Below, one piece after another: positions 34,299-43,564 of a DNA stretch of 64,000 nt. The first letter of the stretch is position 1, and each line of letters starts with the position of its first letter. Where the stretch lies: the NCBI RefSeq assembly GCF_046523945.1, contig NZ_CP171363.1:1364001-1428000 (forward strand), written 5' to 3'. A program made the position numbers and the translations under genes. This stretch comes from Faucicola mancuniensis (GTDB lineage: Bacteria > Pseudomonadota > Gammaproteobacteria > Pseudomonadales > Moraxellaceae). The notes below the pieces were generated by a model. That model was not told the DNA's origin, ran no database searches, and worked only from the letters and a program-made list of their open reading frames with translations.

Positions 34299-36569
34299 AT
34301 GAAAAAGATGTGTTTTCGTCAAAAAATATTGAGTATTGGCTTGCTTGCGAGTGTTAGCCTAACTGCTTGTAGCACAGCTCCAATTGCCAAACGCAACACC
34401 ACCACCGCTATGGTACAAGAGCGTGTTAGCGTTTTGACAGGTTCAAGCCTAAGTAGCGATACCCAAAGCCGACTGATACAAGCAGGGCTTGATGAAAATG
34501 ACTGTCTTGTCAATATGCCAAACTGTATCGTAACCTTGCAAAAAAGCGACTTGGGCGTGCAACCTGACAAAGGTTTGTATGGTGCGATTGCCGAGCTGTT
34601 TTTTGCGTCCGCCAAACAAAAAGAGCAGGGCAAAAACTGCGTTGCCGATGTCAAAACTTTGGCGACCGATTTTGCCAAAGATTTTCAGCCGATTGACAGT
34701 CAAAAAAATATTGATAAATCAAAGAGTTGTCTAAATTTAAAACAAGATGACTTGTTACAAGCGGTGCGTTTTTCGTATATTTATTTGATGTATGATATGT
34801 TAAAAGACACGCCGACCACCACGCCAAATTCGCTGTTATATTTGCCAAAAGAGCGTGATACCCAAATCAAAGATTTGTACTATGCGTCCATTGATGAACT
34901 TGGAAACGAGCTTTATGAAGAAAAACTAATCAATCATTACCAAATTAATGGCAATCAAATTTTGGTAAAATTGAACAACGAGAATTTGAATGTCAAAGGC
35001 GAAAACACAGGAAAACTGGTATCTAGCTACCAAATTAATTTAAAAAACCTAAATAGTATTAGTCGCCGTGATGGCTTTGGTATTAACTATGTGGCGATTT
35101 TGGACGACCGTTATACCACATCTATTCGTAATCAGATTTTGAACAACAGCCAAAACGATGTCGCACCGAGCGAACGTATTCACAAAGTGGGTCATTTGCC
35201 TGTTACGGTGCTGTTGACACCCAAAGGCGATAGTTTAGAAAATCTTATCAAAACCACCGATTTTTCATTAAATCTGTATGACCCTTATCAAGTCAATCAA
35301 GTCAATTTGTTTGATAAACCTTTTGCTTTGTCTGCCAATTTTTCTGCCCCTTATGGGCTTTGGATTAAGGAAAATGCCCTTGAGCCTTTGAGTATTTTTA
35401 ATATGTTCGCTTCGCCTTATCAAAACAGCCAACCACAGTTATTCATGCTTGAGCCGTATAATCCGAACAAACGAGTGATTATTATGTTGCACGGTTTGGC
35501 ATCTAGCCCAGATACGTGGATTCGGCTGACCAATGATATTTTTAACGACCCATTGTTGCGTGATAATTATCAAGTTTGGCAAATGTTTTATCCGACCAAT
35601 GTGCCGATTTTGGAAAATCGTTATCAAATTGCTGAGCTGATTAAAACCGCTTTTCATGATGTTGACCCCAATGCACAGGACAATGCCAGTCATCATGCAG
35701 TCATCATTGGGCATAGCATGGGCGGTGTGATTGGGCGAATGTTGGTGTCTGATGATGATTTAACGCCAAATCTCAAGCAAATTATGGAAAATCATATTCA
35801 TCGTGGTGAATTGCCAAGTATTTATCGCAATTTTGAAAAATTAAGCGACAACGAAAAGTTAGAACTAAGCAAACGCCTAGCGTTACAAGCCTTGTCAGAG
35901 ATTGACCGAGCGGTATTTATCTCTGCACCGTTTCAAGGGACGGACTATGCCGACCGTTGGTTTACTCGTGGCTTACGCCGAATTATCAGTATTCCAGCAG
36001 GTTTTGTCAAAACCGTTACCGCAAGTCTCAACGCCTTGTTTACTGATGCACAACTGAATAACAATCCGTTGGCAGGTTTGTTTTTGGAAAATGGTGCAAG
36101 CCAATTAAGCGACAAATCGTTTTTTATGCGATTAACCAAAGATGTCAAAATCAAACCAAACGTTGCTGTCAATACCTTGATTGCCACCGATGACAAAGAT
36201 TTGTACGATGCCTTAAATACGCAAGCCAAGCAACAACTGAAACAAAACGATTTGCCAAGCACACAAAAAGCGACAACGCCAATCACAGCCATTTATAACC
36301 AAAATAGCCTTGATAAAGCCAAAGCCGAACTTGCCGAGCGTGATAATCTGCTCGCCCAAGTCAGCGAAGGGGCGACCGAACGCCTGTCTGATGGTATTGT
36401 GCCGTATCAAAGTGCCAGTTTAAAAGGGGTGGAATCCGAAAAAATCTTGTCAGGCAAACACAATGTGCATACCAGTCCGCAAGCGGTGCTAGAGCTTCGC
36501 CGAATTTTGCATAAACATCTACAAAATTACCCAACCACTACAACCAAAAGCGTGGATAAACAGCCTTAA
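34299..36569 (+). CDS. Lipoprotein with a C-terminal alpha/beta-hydrolase (lipase-like) domain
   Basis: A 756-residue predicted lipoprotein: signal peptide with lipobox LTAC (Cys24), about 350 residues of unknown N-terminal domain, then an alpha/beta-hydrolase starting RVIIMLHGLASSPDTW (about residue 390), with nucleophile elbow GHSMGG (IIGHSMGGVIGRML) and probable catalytic His in SGKHNVHTSP near the end. LSDGIVPYQSA supplies a candidate acid. This layout resembles PGAP1/lipase-like outer-membrane or periplasmic hydrolases. The substrate is unknown. Confidence 0.75.
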   Translation: MKKMCFRQKILSIGLLASVSLTACSTAPIAKRNTTTAMVQERVSVLTGSSLSSDTQSRLIQAGLDENDCLVNMPNCIVTLQKSDLGVQPDKGLYGAIAELFFASAKQKEQGKNCVADVKTLATDFAKDFQPIDSQKNIDKSKSCLNLKQDDLLQAVRFSYIYLMYDMLKDTPTTTPNSLLYLPKERDTQIKDLYYASIDELGNELYEEKLINHYQINGNQILVKLNNENLNVKGENTGKLVSSYQINLKNLNSISRRDGFGINYVAILDDRYTTSIRNQILNNSQNDVAPSERIHKVGHLPVTVLLTPKGDSLENLIKTTDFSLNLYDPYQVNQVNLFDKPFALSANFSAPYGLWIKENALEPLSIFNMFASPYQNSQPQLFMLEPYNPNKRVIIMLHGLASSPDTWIRLTNDIFNDPLLRDNYQVWQMFYPTNVPILENRYQIAELIKTAFHDVDPNAQDNASHHAVIIGHSMGGVIGRMLVSDDDLTPNLKQIMENHIHRGELPSIYRNFEKLSDNEKLELSKRLALQALSEIDRAVFISAPFQGTDYADRWFTRGLRRIISIPAGFVKTVTASLNALFTDAQLNNNPLAGLFLENGASQLSDKSFFMRLTKDVKIKPNVAVNTLIATDDKDLYDALNTQAKQQLKQNDLPSTQKATTPITAIYNQNSLDKAKAELAERDNLLAQVSEGATERLSDGIVPYQSASLKGVESEKILSGKHNVHTSPQAVLELRRILHKHLQNYPTTTTKSVDKQP

Positions 36570-36618
36570 AGTTGCAAAATGGGTAAAATGGAAATCGCAA
36601 TGACATTTTTTTATCAAA

Positions 36619-36648
36619 AAAACCACATTTCAAAATATGTGGCTTTTT
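36619..36648. terminator. Bidirectional terminator between the lipoprotein gene and sbcD
   Basis: The stem aaaccacat / atgtggctttt with a T run after and an A run before lies between two convergent genes. Confidence 0.6.
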
Positions 36649-36664
36649 GTGTGGTTTTGGTTTG

Positions 36665-38086
36665 TTATGATGGTTGATGAGCCATGTTTAAATCTTCCAA
36701 CACTTGTGCATATTTTGCTAGCAACATCGGCTTATCAGCCTCCGCCACTTGATTTGCTGTCATACATCGCTCAAACACGTCATTTTCGTTCAATTCGTCC
36801 AGCGTTTCGTCTAACACCTGTGCTTGCAAGGTGCGTGTTTTTAACTGCAAATTTTTGGTGCGTAACACTTCAACATTGCTATTTTTAACGATTTCATCAA
36901 CTTGTTCACGCAAATCACTGACAAAATCATCGCCTTGATAACTGACTTCAATCCAAACTTTTGTTTGATTTTTTACCAAAATTTTAAGCTGTTTTTTAAT
37001 CTCTGTCAAATCACCTTTAACACTGCAAAGCGACTTAAATACAGGCACAGCAAGCGATTGAATAACCGTATCATCTTGTATAGCGACATTATACGGTTGG
37101 TTTAAATTCACATCATCATTATCAAAATTACTAAATAAATCTAAACTGTTATTTTTATTATTTTTAATAGTTTGATAAGATTTTAAGGTTTTGATTTGTG
37201 GTAAAATCGGCTTTGCTAATAACGTTTTATCCGCAAAAAACCGCACCAGATTTACCTGCTTTTGTTGATTGGCTTCCCCAAATCCCATCGCAATCGGCGA
37301 ACCGCTATAGCGAATTTTTTCATCACCGCCAACGATTTGTGGCACGTGCAAATGCCCCAACGCCACATAATCATAACGGTTATCCGATGTTTCAAAAATC
37401 TGCGTCGTTACCGAACCGAGCGTACCGACGTATAAATCTTTTACGCCATCGCCTTCCACCGTTTGACCGCCAACCATAAATAAATGTCCAGTTGCGATAA
37501 TCGGAATTTGTTTGTTAAATTGTTGTTCTAATGCTTGTTTTTTGGCAAAAGCGATTTCATTCACCTTTTGGTAATGCGTGTGAATGCCGTGAACAAGCTG
37601 ATTTTCTTTATCCGCCAACGTTTCGCCACTGCCGACTTGTCGCACATCACGGTCTCGCAAATACGGCACAGCCGAGATGATAATCTCTGGTTCGTGGTTT
37701 TTATCGTGCAAAATCAGCACTTCATCGGCAAGATAATGGTTATTAACCGTGCCGATAACATGGACGTTTAAAAATTTTAACAAAGATTTTGGTGCGTCCA
37801 AAAAACTTGGCGAGTCGTGATTACCTGCGACAATGACGACATGACGACAGCCACTTTTGGCGACATCGCCCAAAAATTGATAATACAATTGTTGCGTTTG
37901 GTTGTTTGGCGTGTTGGTGTCAAAAATATCGCCTGCAATGAGCAAAATATCAACGTTTTGTTCACGAATGGTTGATAATTGCCATTGCAAAAAAGCAAAA
38001 AATTCGTCATAACGTGGCTTGCCGTGCAAGTTACGCCCAAGGTGCCAATCCGAAGTGTGTAAAAGCGTTAGCATGGTTTTATTCAT
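36665..38086 (-). CDS. sbcD: Exonuclease subunit SbcD (Mre11-like)
   Basis: Metallophosphoesterase nuclease of the SbcCD complex. The 473 residues contain LLHTSDWHLGR (metal ligands Asp13, His15), LLIAGDIFDTNTP, IVAGNHDSP and GHLHVPQ in the expected order, with a C-terminal capping domain. Start MNKTMLTL has a GGAA ribosome site, and its ATG overlaps the oxyR stop (TAATG), so the two are translationally coupled. The separation from sbcC, on the opposite strand, is unusual. Confidence 0.93.
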   Translation of the reverse strand: MNKTMLTLLHTSDWHLGRNLHGKPRYDEFFAFLQWQLSTIREQNVDILLIAGDIFDTNTPNNQTQQLYYQFLGDVAKSGCRHVVIVAGNHDSPSFLDAPKSLLKFLNVHVIGTVNNHYLADEVLILHDKNHEPEIIISAVPYLRDRDVRQVGSGETLADKENQLVHGIHTHYQKVNEIAFAKKQALEQQFNKQIPIIATGHLFMVGGQTVEGDGVKDLYVGTLGSVTTQIFETSDNRYDYVALGHLHVPQIVGGDEKIRYSGSPIAMGFGEANQQKQVNLVRFFADKTLLAKPILPQIKTLKSYQTIKNNKNNSLDLFSNFDNDDVNLNQPYNVAIQDDTVIQSLAVPVFKSLCSVKGDLTEIKKQLKILVKNQTKVWIEVSYQGDDFVSDLREQVDEIVKNSNVEVLRTKNLQLKTRTLQAQVLDETLDELNENDVFERCMTANQVAEADKPMLLAKYAQVLEDLNMAHQPS

Positions 38087-38985
38087 TATTCCGATTTATT
38101 TAAGGTGTCGGCAAAAATTTTACCCAACAAATTCACATCATCAACCCTAGCATAGTTTAAGCGTGTGATAAATGCCAGCCGTCTGTGCGGGCCTGCTTCT
38201 GCCAGTGGAATGGTGATAATGTTAGGGTTTTGTTGGCGGATTTGGGTTTCTGCCATTTGTGGGACAAGGGTCGTTCCCATACCGCTTAATGCCATTTGCA
38301 CAAGGGTGGTAAGGTTCGCTTCGCTAAAGCTGTTTTTCACCTTTTGTTTGTCCAAATGACACACCGACAAGGCATGGTCGGTCAAGCAATGCCCTTCGCC
38401 AAGTAACATCAAATTGCTATCCAACAAGTCATCAGCGTTGATACTGCTTTGGTTGGCGTGGCTGTCATTTGCCGAAAAAATTGCCAAAAAATTCTCTTGC
38501 CAAAACTCAAACGCAAGTAACCCATCAGTATTATAAGGCAGGGCAATAATCGCCGTATCAATCGTGCCGTAACGCACTTTTTCAATCAGACGCTCGGTCT
38601 GCTCTTCCACGATAGACAGTTGCACATTGGGAAACTGCTCACGCAAACTTGGTAACACTTTTGGCAACAAAAACGGTGCAATCGTGGGAATAATGCCAAT
38701 CGTCATCGGATAGGCTAGGGGCATTTGGTGAGTTTGTGCTCTGGTTATCAAATCATTAACTTCCGAAAAAATGCGTTTGGCTCGCTCCAAAATCTCTTCA
38801 CCAATCGGTGTAATCAACACTTGTTTGTTATTGCGTTCAAAAACTTGGGTATCAAGCTGTTTTTCAAGCTCGGCTATGCCAAGACTTAAGGCGGATTGTG
38901 AAATGTTACACTCTTCGGCAGCACGTTTAAAATGCTTGTATTTTGCGACTGCAAGGGCGAATTCTAATTGGCGTAATGTAATCAT
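38086..38985 (-). CDS. oxyR: Hydrogen peroxide-inducible transcriptional activator OxyR
   Basis: LysR-type regulator that senses peroxide through a reversible disulfide. It has 299 residues: N-terminal winged HTH (MITLRQLEFALAVAKYKHFKRAAEECNISQSALS), and a sensor domain with Cys200 and Cys209 in GEGHCLTDHALSVC, matching C199/C208 of E. coli OxyR. It is divergent from ahpC, its expected target, and its stop codon overlaps the sbcD start, which could put this DNA-repair nuclease under the oxyR transcript. Confidence 0.95.
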   Translation of the reverse strand: MITLRQLEFALAVAKYKHFKRAAEECNISQSALSLGIAELEKQLDTQVFERNNKQVLITPIGEEILERAKRIFSEVNDLITRAQTHQMPLAYPMTIGIIPTIAPFLLPKVLPSLREQFPNVQLSIVEEQTERLIEKVRYGTIDTAIIALPYNTDGLLAFEFWQENFLAIFSANDSHANQSSINADDLLDSNLMLLGEGHCLTDHALSVCHLDKQKVKNSFSEANLTTLVQMALSGMGTTLVPQMAETQIRQQNPNIITIPLAEAGPHRRLAFITRLNYARVDDVNLLGKIFADTLNKSE

Positions 38986-39010
38986 GATAAACCTTTTGTC
39001 AAAAAATATT

Positions 39011-39096
39011 TGATAATAATGATGGTTTTTATTATAGTCTTATCATTTAAAAAATAAAACAGTTTTATAAAAACTTTTAACTAGACTGATTATAAT
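39011..39096 (+). promoter_or_regulatory. Candidate OxyR operator and ahpC promoter
   Basis: In the oxyR-ahpC intergenic region an outer inverted repeat TGATAA (39011-39016) / TTATCA (39040-39045) encloses ATAG-like elements, resembling the four-element OxyR site, and a TATAAT -10 box (39091-39096) lies 46 bp downstream without a good -35, as expected for an activator-dependent promoter. The match to the OxyR consensus is approximate. Confidence 0.4.
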
Positions 39097-39202
39097 TTTG
39101 CGTTAAGATAGAGAGAAATAAAACGAACGAGCATAACAAAACGTTCTTTTATTTTTTATTCATTAACCATTTTTTTTAAACCAATAGATAGAAGGAAATG
39201 CT

Positions 39203-39769
39203 ATGACAGCTATCATCAACCAAACCATTCCAGAATTTAAAACCGAAGCGTTCGTAAACGGTGAGTTTAAAACCATCTCATCTGACGATGTTAAAGGCAA
39301 ATGGGCTATTTTCATGTTTTACCCACATGACTTTACCTTTGTTTGCCCAACTGAATTAGAAGATATGGCAGAGCATTACGAAGAGCTACAAGGCTTAGGT
39401 GTTGAAGTGTACGCAGTTTCTACTGACACGCACTTTGTTCACAAAGCTTGGCATGACGCATCACCTGCCATCGGTAAAGTAAAATACCCAATGCTAGGCG
39501 ATGGCACAGGCGACATCACTCGTGGCTTTAACGTGATGATTGAAGATCAGCACGCAGCACTTCGTGGTACTTTCTTGGTAGACCCAGACGGACTTATCAA
39601 AGTGGCTGAAATCCACGACTTGGGTATTGGTCGCTCTGCGAAAGACATGATTCGTAAAGTAAAAGCAGCTCAATACGTGCGTGAAAATGACGGCGAAGTT
39701 TGCCCAGCAGCTTGGGAAGCAGGTCAAGAAACCTTAAAACCAAGCCTTGATTTGGTTGGTAAAATTTAA
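39203..39769 (+). CDS. ahpC: Alkyl hydroperoxide reductase subunit AhpC (2-Cys peroxiredoxin)
   Basis: Peroxiredoxin that reduces H2O2 and organic peroxides. The 188 residues include the peroxidatic Cys48 in FTFVCPTE and the resolving Cys167 in GEVCPAAW. The ribosome site GAAGGAAA is strong. ahpF, the usual reductase partner, is not downstream: a terminator follows and then an unrelated gene, so the electron donor is encoded elsewhere. Divergent from oxyR. Confidence 0.96.
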   Translation: MTAIINQTIPEFKTEAFVNGEFKTISSDDVKGKWAIFMFYPHDFTFVCPTELEDMAEHYEELQGLGVEVYAVSTDTHFVHKAWHDASPAIGKVKYPMLGDGTGDITRGFNVMIEDQHAALRGTFLVDPDGLIKVAEIHDLGIGRSAKDMIRKVKAAQYVRENDGEVCPAAWEAGQETLKPSLDLVGKI

Positions 39770-39803
39770 TATTTATCAACTTAATTTAAAAAAAATTAAA
39801 GAA

Positions 39804-39840
39804 AAAAATCCCCAAATGCTAGTTTTGGGGATTTTTTTTG
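39804..39840 (+). terminator. Terminator of ahpC
   Basis: The stem aaatccccaaa / ttttggggatttt with a six-base loop and eight T. Confidence 0.85.
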
Positions 39841-39909
39841 TTATAATGGGTTTTATGTTAGTGTCAACGCCATTTTCGTCCCAACCATTTAACCCAAAAA
39901 GAGCCGACT

Positions 39910-42708
39910 GTGAGTATTACGCACCAAACCAATAGCCTACTAAACGCCTTACAAAGCAAACAAATGCCGAGTTATCCGATTTTTTTGTTTGATTTTTTGC
40001 AAAAAATTGACTTTGATTTTAGCCAAAAAAGCATTAATCATCTCAATCGTTTTTTACAACAGCTTCACAAAAAATCACTCACCACCGAAAAAATTTTAAG
40101 TCAACAAGGTGGCGATTCTTTGTTGTTGGCGATGGCGGTTTATTTGGGCGAATGTTTAGCCAAACGCACAGGCGAACAGATTATTTGGTACGATTACGCC
40201 CAAGCTACCGCCGAAATTGACAAACAAAATCAATTACATAGCACCCATTTTGAACTGCCAAAACAGTTTGAAAATTCATTACTTGCCAAAATCGGTGAAG
40301 TTTATTGTCAGCCCTTGATGATTATTCATCAATCTTTGTTAGGAAATAATGTGTTGTTGCCATTTTTAGCCGAAATGCAATACACCATTTTTAACAAAGC
40401 CCAAGTCAATATCAATGATGAACCAAACCAAGTCGCCCAAGCCTATTTACACAAAGTCAAAACGGGCAAATTGTTGGACAGCACGATTGGATTTTTTGCC
40501 GAATTGCAAACGGTGGATTTTGATTTTAGCCAAAATAGTTTGGAACAAATTGATACTGTTTTGCAAAATATTAAACAAAAATATCAATTTTCGTCCAATA
40601 TGTATGCCGATTTTATCCAAAATCCAGCCTATCAACATTTTTGTTATTTGTTGGGCTTTTATATTGGCATGACGGCGAGCCGATTGTCCAACATTGCGGT
40701 GAAATGGACGGATTTTAAAGCGATGTATGATATGTTGGACGGCGAATTTGACAATTGTTTGGAACACCGTTTTATTTTGTTGATGGAAAATCATTATCGC
40801 ACGCCAATGTTGGTGATTACCAATCATTTGTTTGATATTGCCCCAAATTTTATCAGATCGGCTGTGGTATTTGCCAATATTTTGCACGAACAAAATGCCA
40901 GCGATTTAACCATTTTTGCCGAGCCTTTTGAGCCAAATCATGTTGAACATTTGCCAAAAACATGGCAACAAAGTATCGCCCCTTTGACAAAAATGTTACA
41001 CGACAAACTTGAGCAAATTGTGCATAAAGATTTATGGTTGCCCACCGTTTTTTATCTGAATAAAGACGCACAGACAGGCAAATTTCAGCCCATTTTTCAA
41101 GCCATCAATAACATGAATATTGACCAAGCGATTGATAATCTGTACGAAGACATGGATTTTTATCAAAAATCATCGCCGATTGTGCTGGGCTGTTATCCGA
41201 TGTTTGCCAACTTGCCGACAGGGCGACAACCTGCCATCACCATAGAAGTGCGACTGTCTGATTTGGCGTTGCAGTTGATTTGGGCGTATCGTATGCCTGA
41301 CTTTGCGGTGTTACCGATGGTGAGCAATCAAGCGAACCTAACCGATGATGTCAAAAACTGGGTCAATGCCTTGTGCCAAAATTTGGCAAAGCAAAAAATT
41401 GGCGAAGAGCATTTGTCCGATTTTTGGTTAAATAAATTTGACAATCACGCAAGCACACCGCACAACGATAAAAAAAAACGCCAAAATATTGACGATATCG
41501 CCCTAAACGTGTTGCCAATGGGAGACGACATTGTCAAAATAGACGAACATATCGGCATTGGCGTGAATGTGGTAACGCCAAGTTTTGATTATGCCAAACT
41601 TAACTGGCAAGGCTTTGATTTGCCAAAATATGTGTTAGACATGAGCGAGCAACAACGCAGTTATTTACAGGCACTTGCCCCCAACCGATTGTTAAATGAT
41701 GAGCTATTTAGCCAAGCCCACGCCATGATGCATTTGTACCGTTTTGGCAAAGTGGTGTGGGGTGCAGTGGTGTCGGCTGATGAAAAACTGTATCAACCTA
41801 CCACAGAAGTGATTGATTTTGATAACTTTTTTATTGCCGAAATCGTGTATGACCCCACAGGGCAAACCGATGTTAAAACATTACATCATCTTGCCAACAA
41901 CTTACAAAAACTTCAAAACCTTGATACCAGCCAACTACCTGCCGACCAAGCCTTTGTCGCTCTGCATTTGCAAGACGGTCGCTCTCGACTGTTTGCTCAC
42001 CCTTATCCGCCAAGTTTGGCGACAACGCCTTGCGTTATCAGCAGTACATGGGTTTGGCGTAGGCATTTGCCAAACGCCATGCTGTCGGATAGCCTTGTGC
42101 CGATTGTCATTGACGCAAAAACCGACAGTCCGCACACAGGGCGAGTGATGGTGTTGCCAAGCCGTTTTTGGCAATTAAAACAAACAGATAACCAAAGTTT
42201 TTATCAACATTGGCTTGCCAAATCCTTAAAGGCATTTGGGGAAAATTATGATTTAATGCCAAACATTTTGGCACAAGAACAACAAGGTGATTTTTTTGCC
42301 CAAGCCCAATTTGCCAAAGTGCAAGCCCAAATTTATCCAAAATTTAAAATATCTGCCAAAACGACCCATATAGCAACACAAAACCCACAATCCATCAAGA
42401 CAACGGCACAACCGACTGCACAAAATATTGATAACGTTAATAAAAATGTGTTAAAAAATGAAGCTAATTTTGTCAAAAATTCTGTGCAAAATCAAGTTGT
42501 TACTCCACCAAGCCAAAACCCACCAACCGAAAAACCGACCGCTTTAATCGCAGATTTGCAACAGCAATTATTGGCGGAGCAAGCTCGTTTGCAATCAGAA
42601 CTGTCTACCACCGACCACGATAAGGAACGCAAACTTTACATCATTGCAGGAGTTGTCCTTGTCGTGGTGATTTTGGCAATCATTTTGGCAAAAGTGATGG
42701 GACAATAA
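39910..42708 (+). CDS. Large C-terminally anchored protein with a duplicated N-terminal module, function unknown
   Basis: 932 residues, no signal peptide. Two related N-terminal modules start at about residues 25 and 188: each has DFDFSQ[K/N]S followed by a helix, an aromatic line (YLGECLAKRTGEQIIWYDY and YIGMTASRLSNIAVKWTDF) and a closing segment around 'PLMIIHQSL' or 'PMLVITNHL'. The middle (about 350-790) is a mixed region with no motif I can name. The C-terminus has a polar linker, a short coiled coil (IADLQQQLLAEQARLQSEL) and one membrane helix (about 908-930). The GTG start lacks a good ribosome site; ATG 39964 is an alternative. Confidence 0.65.
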   Translation: MSITHQTNSLLNALQSKQMPSYPIFLFDFLQKIDFDFSQKSINHLNRFLQQLHKKSLTTEKILSQQGGDSLLLAMAVYLGECLAKRTGEQIIWYDYAQATAEIDKQNQLHSTHFELPKQFENSLLAKIGEVYCQPLMIIHQSLLGNNVLLPFLAEMQYTIFNKAQVNINDEPNQVAQAYLHKVKTGKLLDSTIGFFAELQTVDFDFSQNSLEQIDTVLQNIKQKYQFSSNMYADFIQNPAYQHFCYLLGFYIGMTASRLSNIAVKWTDFKAMYDMLDGEFDNCLEHRFILLMENHYRTPMLVITNHLFDIAPNFIRSAVVFANILHEQNASDLTIFAEPFEPNHVEHLPKTWQQSIAPLTKMLHDKLEQIVHKDLWLPTVFYLNKDAQTGKFQPIFQAINNMNIDQAIDNLYEDMDFYQKSSPIVLGCYPMFANLPTGRQPAITIEVRLSDLALQLIWAYRMPDFAVLPMVSNQANLTDDVKNWVNALCQNLAKQKIGEEHLSDFWLNKFDNHASTPHNDKKKRQNIDDIALNVLPMGDDIVKIDEHIGIGVNVVTPSFDYAKLNWQGFDLPKYVLDMSEQQRSYLQALAPNRLLNDELFSQAHAMMHLYRFGKVVWGAVVSADEKLYQPTTEVIDFDNFFIAEIVYDPTGQTDVKTLHHLANNLQKLQNLDTSQLPADQAFVALHLQDGRSRLFAHPYPPSLATTPCVISSTWVWRRHLPNAMLSDSLVPIVIDAKTDSPHTGRVMVLPSRFWQLKQTDNQSFYQHWLAKSLKAFGENYDLMPNILAQEQQGDFFAQAQFAKVQAQIYPKFKISAKTTHIATQNPQSIKTTAQPTAQNIDNVNKNVLKNEANFVKNSVQNQVVTPPSQNPPTEKPTALIADLQQQLLAEQARLQSELSTTDHDKERKLYIIAGVVLVVVILAIILAKVMGQ

Positions 42709-42722
42709 ATGGTAAATAAATA

Positions 42723-42755
42723 AAAAGGCTTAATAATCAATTAAGCCTTTTTTAT
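42723..42755 (+). terminator. Terminator after the 932-residue protein gene
   Basis: The stem aaaaggcttaat / attaagcctttt followed by a T run, 15 bp after the stop. Confidence 0.8.
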
Positions 42756-42778
42756 TGCAACAAAAAGAAACCAAGTAA

Positions 42779-42806
42779 AAGTTGGATTGTAATAACAACC
42801 CAACTT
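42779..42806. repeat. Short GTTGGATTGT / ACAACCCAAC palindrome
   Basis: A 28-bp imperfect palindrome (aagttgg ... ccaactt plus inner pairs, one mismatch) between two convergent genes. Its core resembles the GTTGGGT ends of the repeat at 20774-20856. It might also act as a terminator for hisA. Confidence 0.5.
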
Positions 42807-42826
42807 AATCATGTATTGAATTACTG

Positions 42827-43564
42827 TTAGCTATCCAACAAAACTTGAGCTGATGCGATATCAAGCGTCCCTTCATAAATTGCTCGCCCTGTGATAATGC
42901 CTTCAAGATACTCACTATACGGTTTCAAATTCTCAATATCTTGCAAATCCGTAACCCCACCCGACGCAATCACAGGAATACCGCTATATTTTGCCAAATT
43001 CACCGTTTGTTCCACGTTCACGCCTTGCATCATGCCATCACGGGCGATATCGGTATAAACGATTGACGACACACCTGCATCGGCAAAACGCTTTGCCAAA
43101 TCCACCGCTTTTACGTCCGTTACATTCGCCCAACCATGTGTCGCCACCATGCCGTCTTTGGCATCAATACCAACAATGATATGTCCTGCAAATTCTTTGC
43201 ACGCTTCTTCCACAAATTCTGGCTGTTCCACCGCTTTTGTGCCGATGATGATATAGGTCAAACCTGCTTCCAAATAATGACGAATGGTTTCAAGGCTACG
43301 CACACCGCCACCCAACTGAATTGGCAAATTTGGGTGGGCTTTGGCAATTGCTGTTACCACATTTTTATGTACAGGCACACCGTCAAACGCACCGTTTAAA
43401 TCCACCAAATGCAAGCGTCTTGCCCCTTCATGCACCCATCGGCTCGCCATCGCCACAGGGTCATCGCTAAATACAGTGTCGTCTTCCATACGTCCTTGTT
43501 TTAGGCGGACGCATTTGCCATCTTTTAGGTCAATCGCTGGAATAATTAGGGTTTTATTGCTCAT
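42827..43564 (-). CDS. hisA: Phosphoribosylformimino-5-aminoimidazole carboxamide ribotide isomerase HisA
   Basis: TIM-barrel isomerase of step 4 of histidine synthesis. The open frame extends upstream, but translation surely begins at MSNKTLIIPAIDLKDGKCVRLKQG (ATG at 43564, preceded by AAGGAT), giving 245 residues. The catalytic Asp in PAIDLKDGKCVRL, the GGVRSLETI phosphate loop and IARDGMMQGVN with the second Asp are present. Stands alone; hisIE lies 32 kb away, and no hisH or hisF is adjacent. Confidence 0.95.
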   Translation of the reverse strand: MSNKTLIIPAIDLKDGKCVRLKQGRMEDDTVFSDDPVAMASRWVHEGARRLHLVDLNGAFDGVPVHKNVVTAIAKAHPNLPIQLGGGVRSLETIRHYLEAGLTYIIIGTKAVEQPEFVEEACKEFAGHIIVGIDAKDGMVATHGWANVTDVKAVDLAKRFADAGVSSIVYTDIARDGMMQGVNVEQTVNLAKYSGIPVIASGGVTDLQDIENLKPYSEYLEGIITGRAIYEGTLDIASAQVLLDS

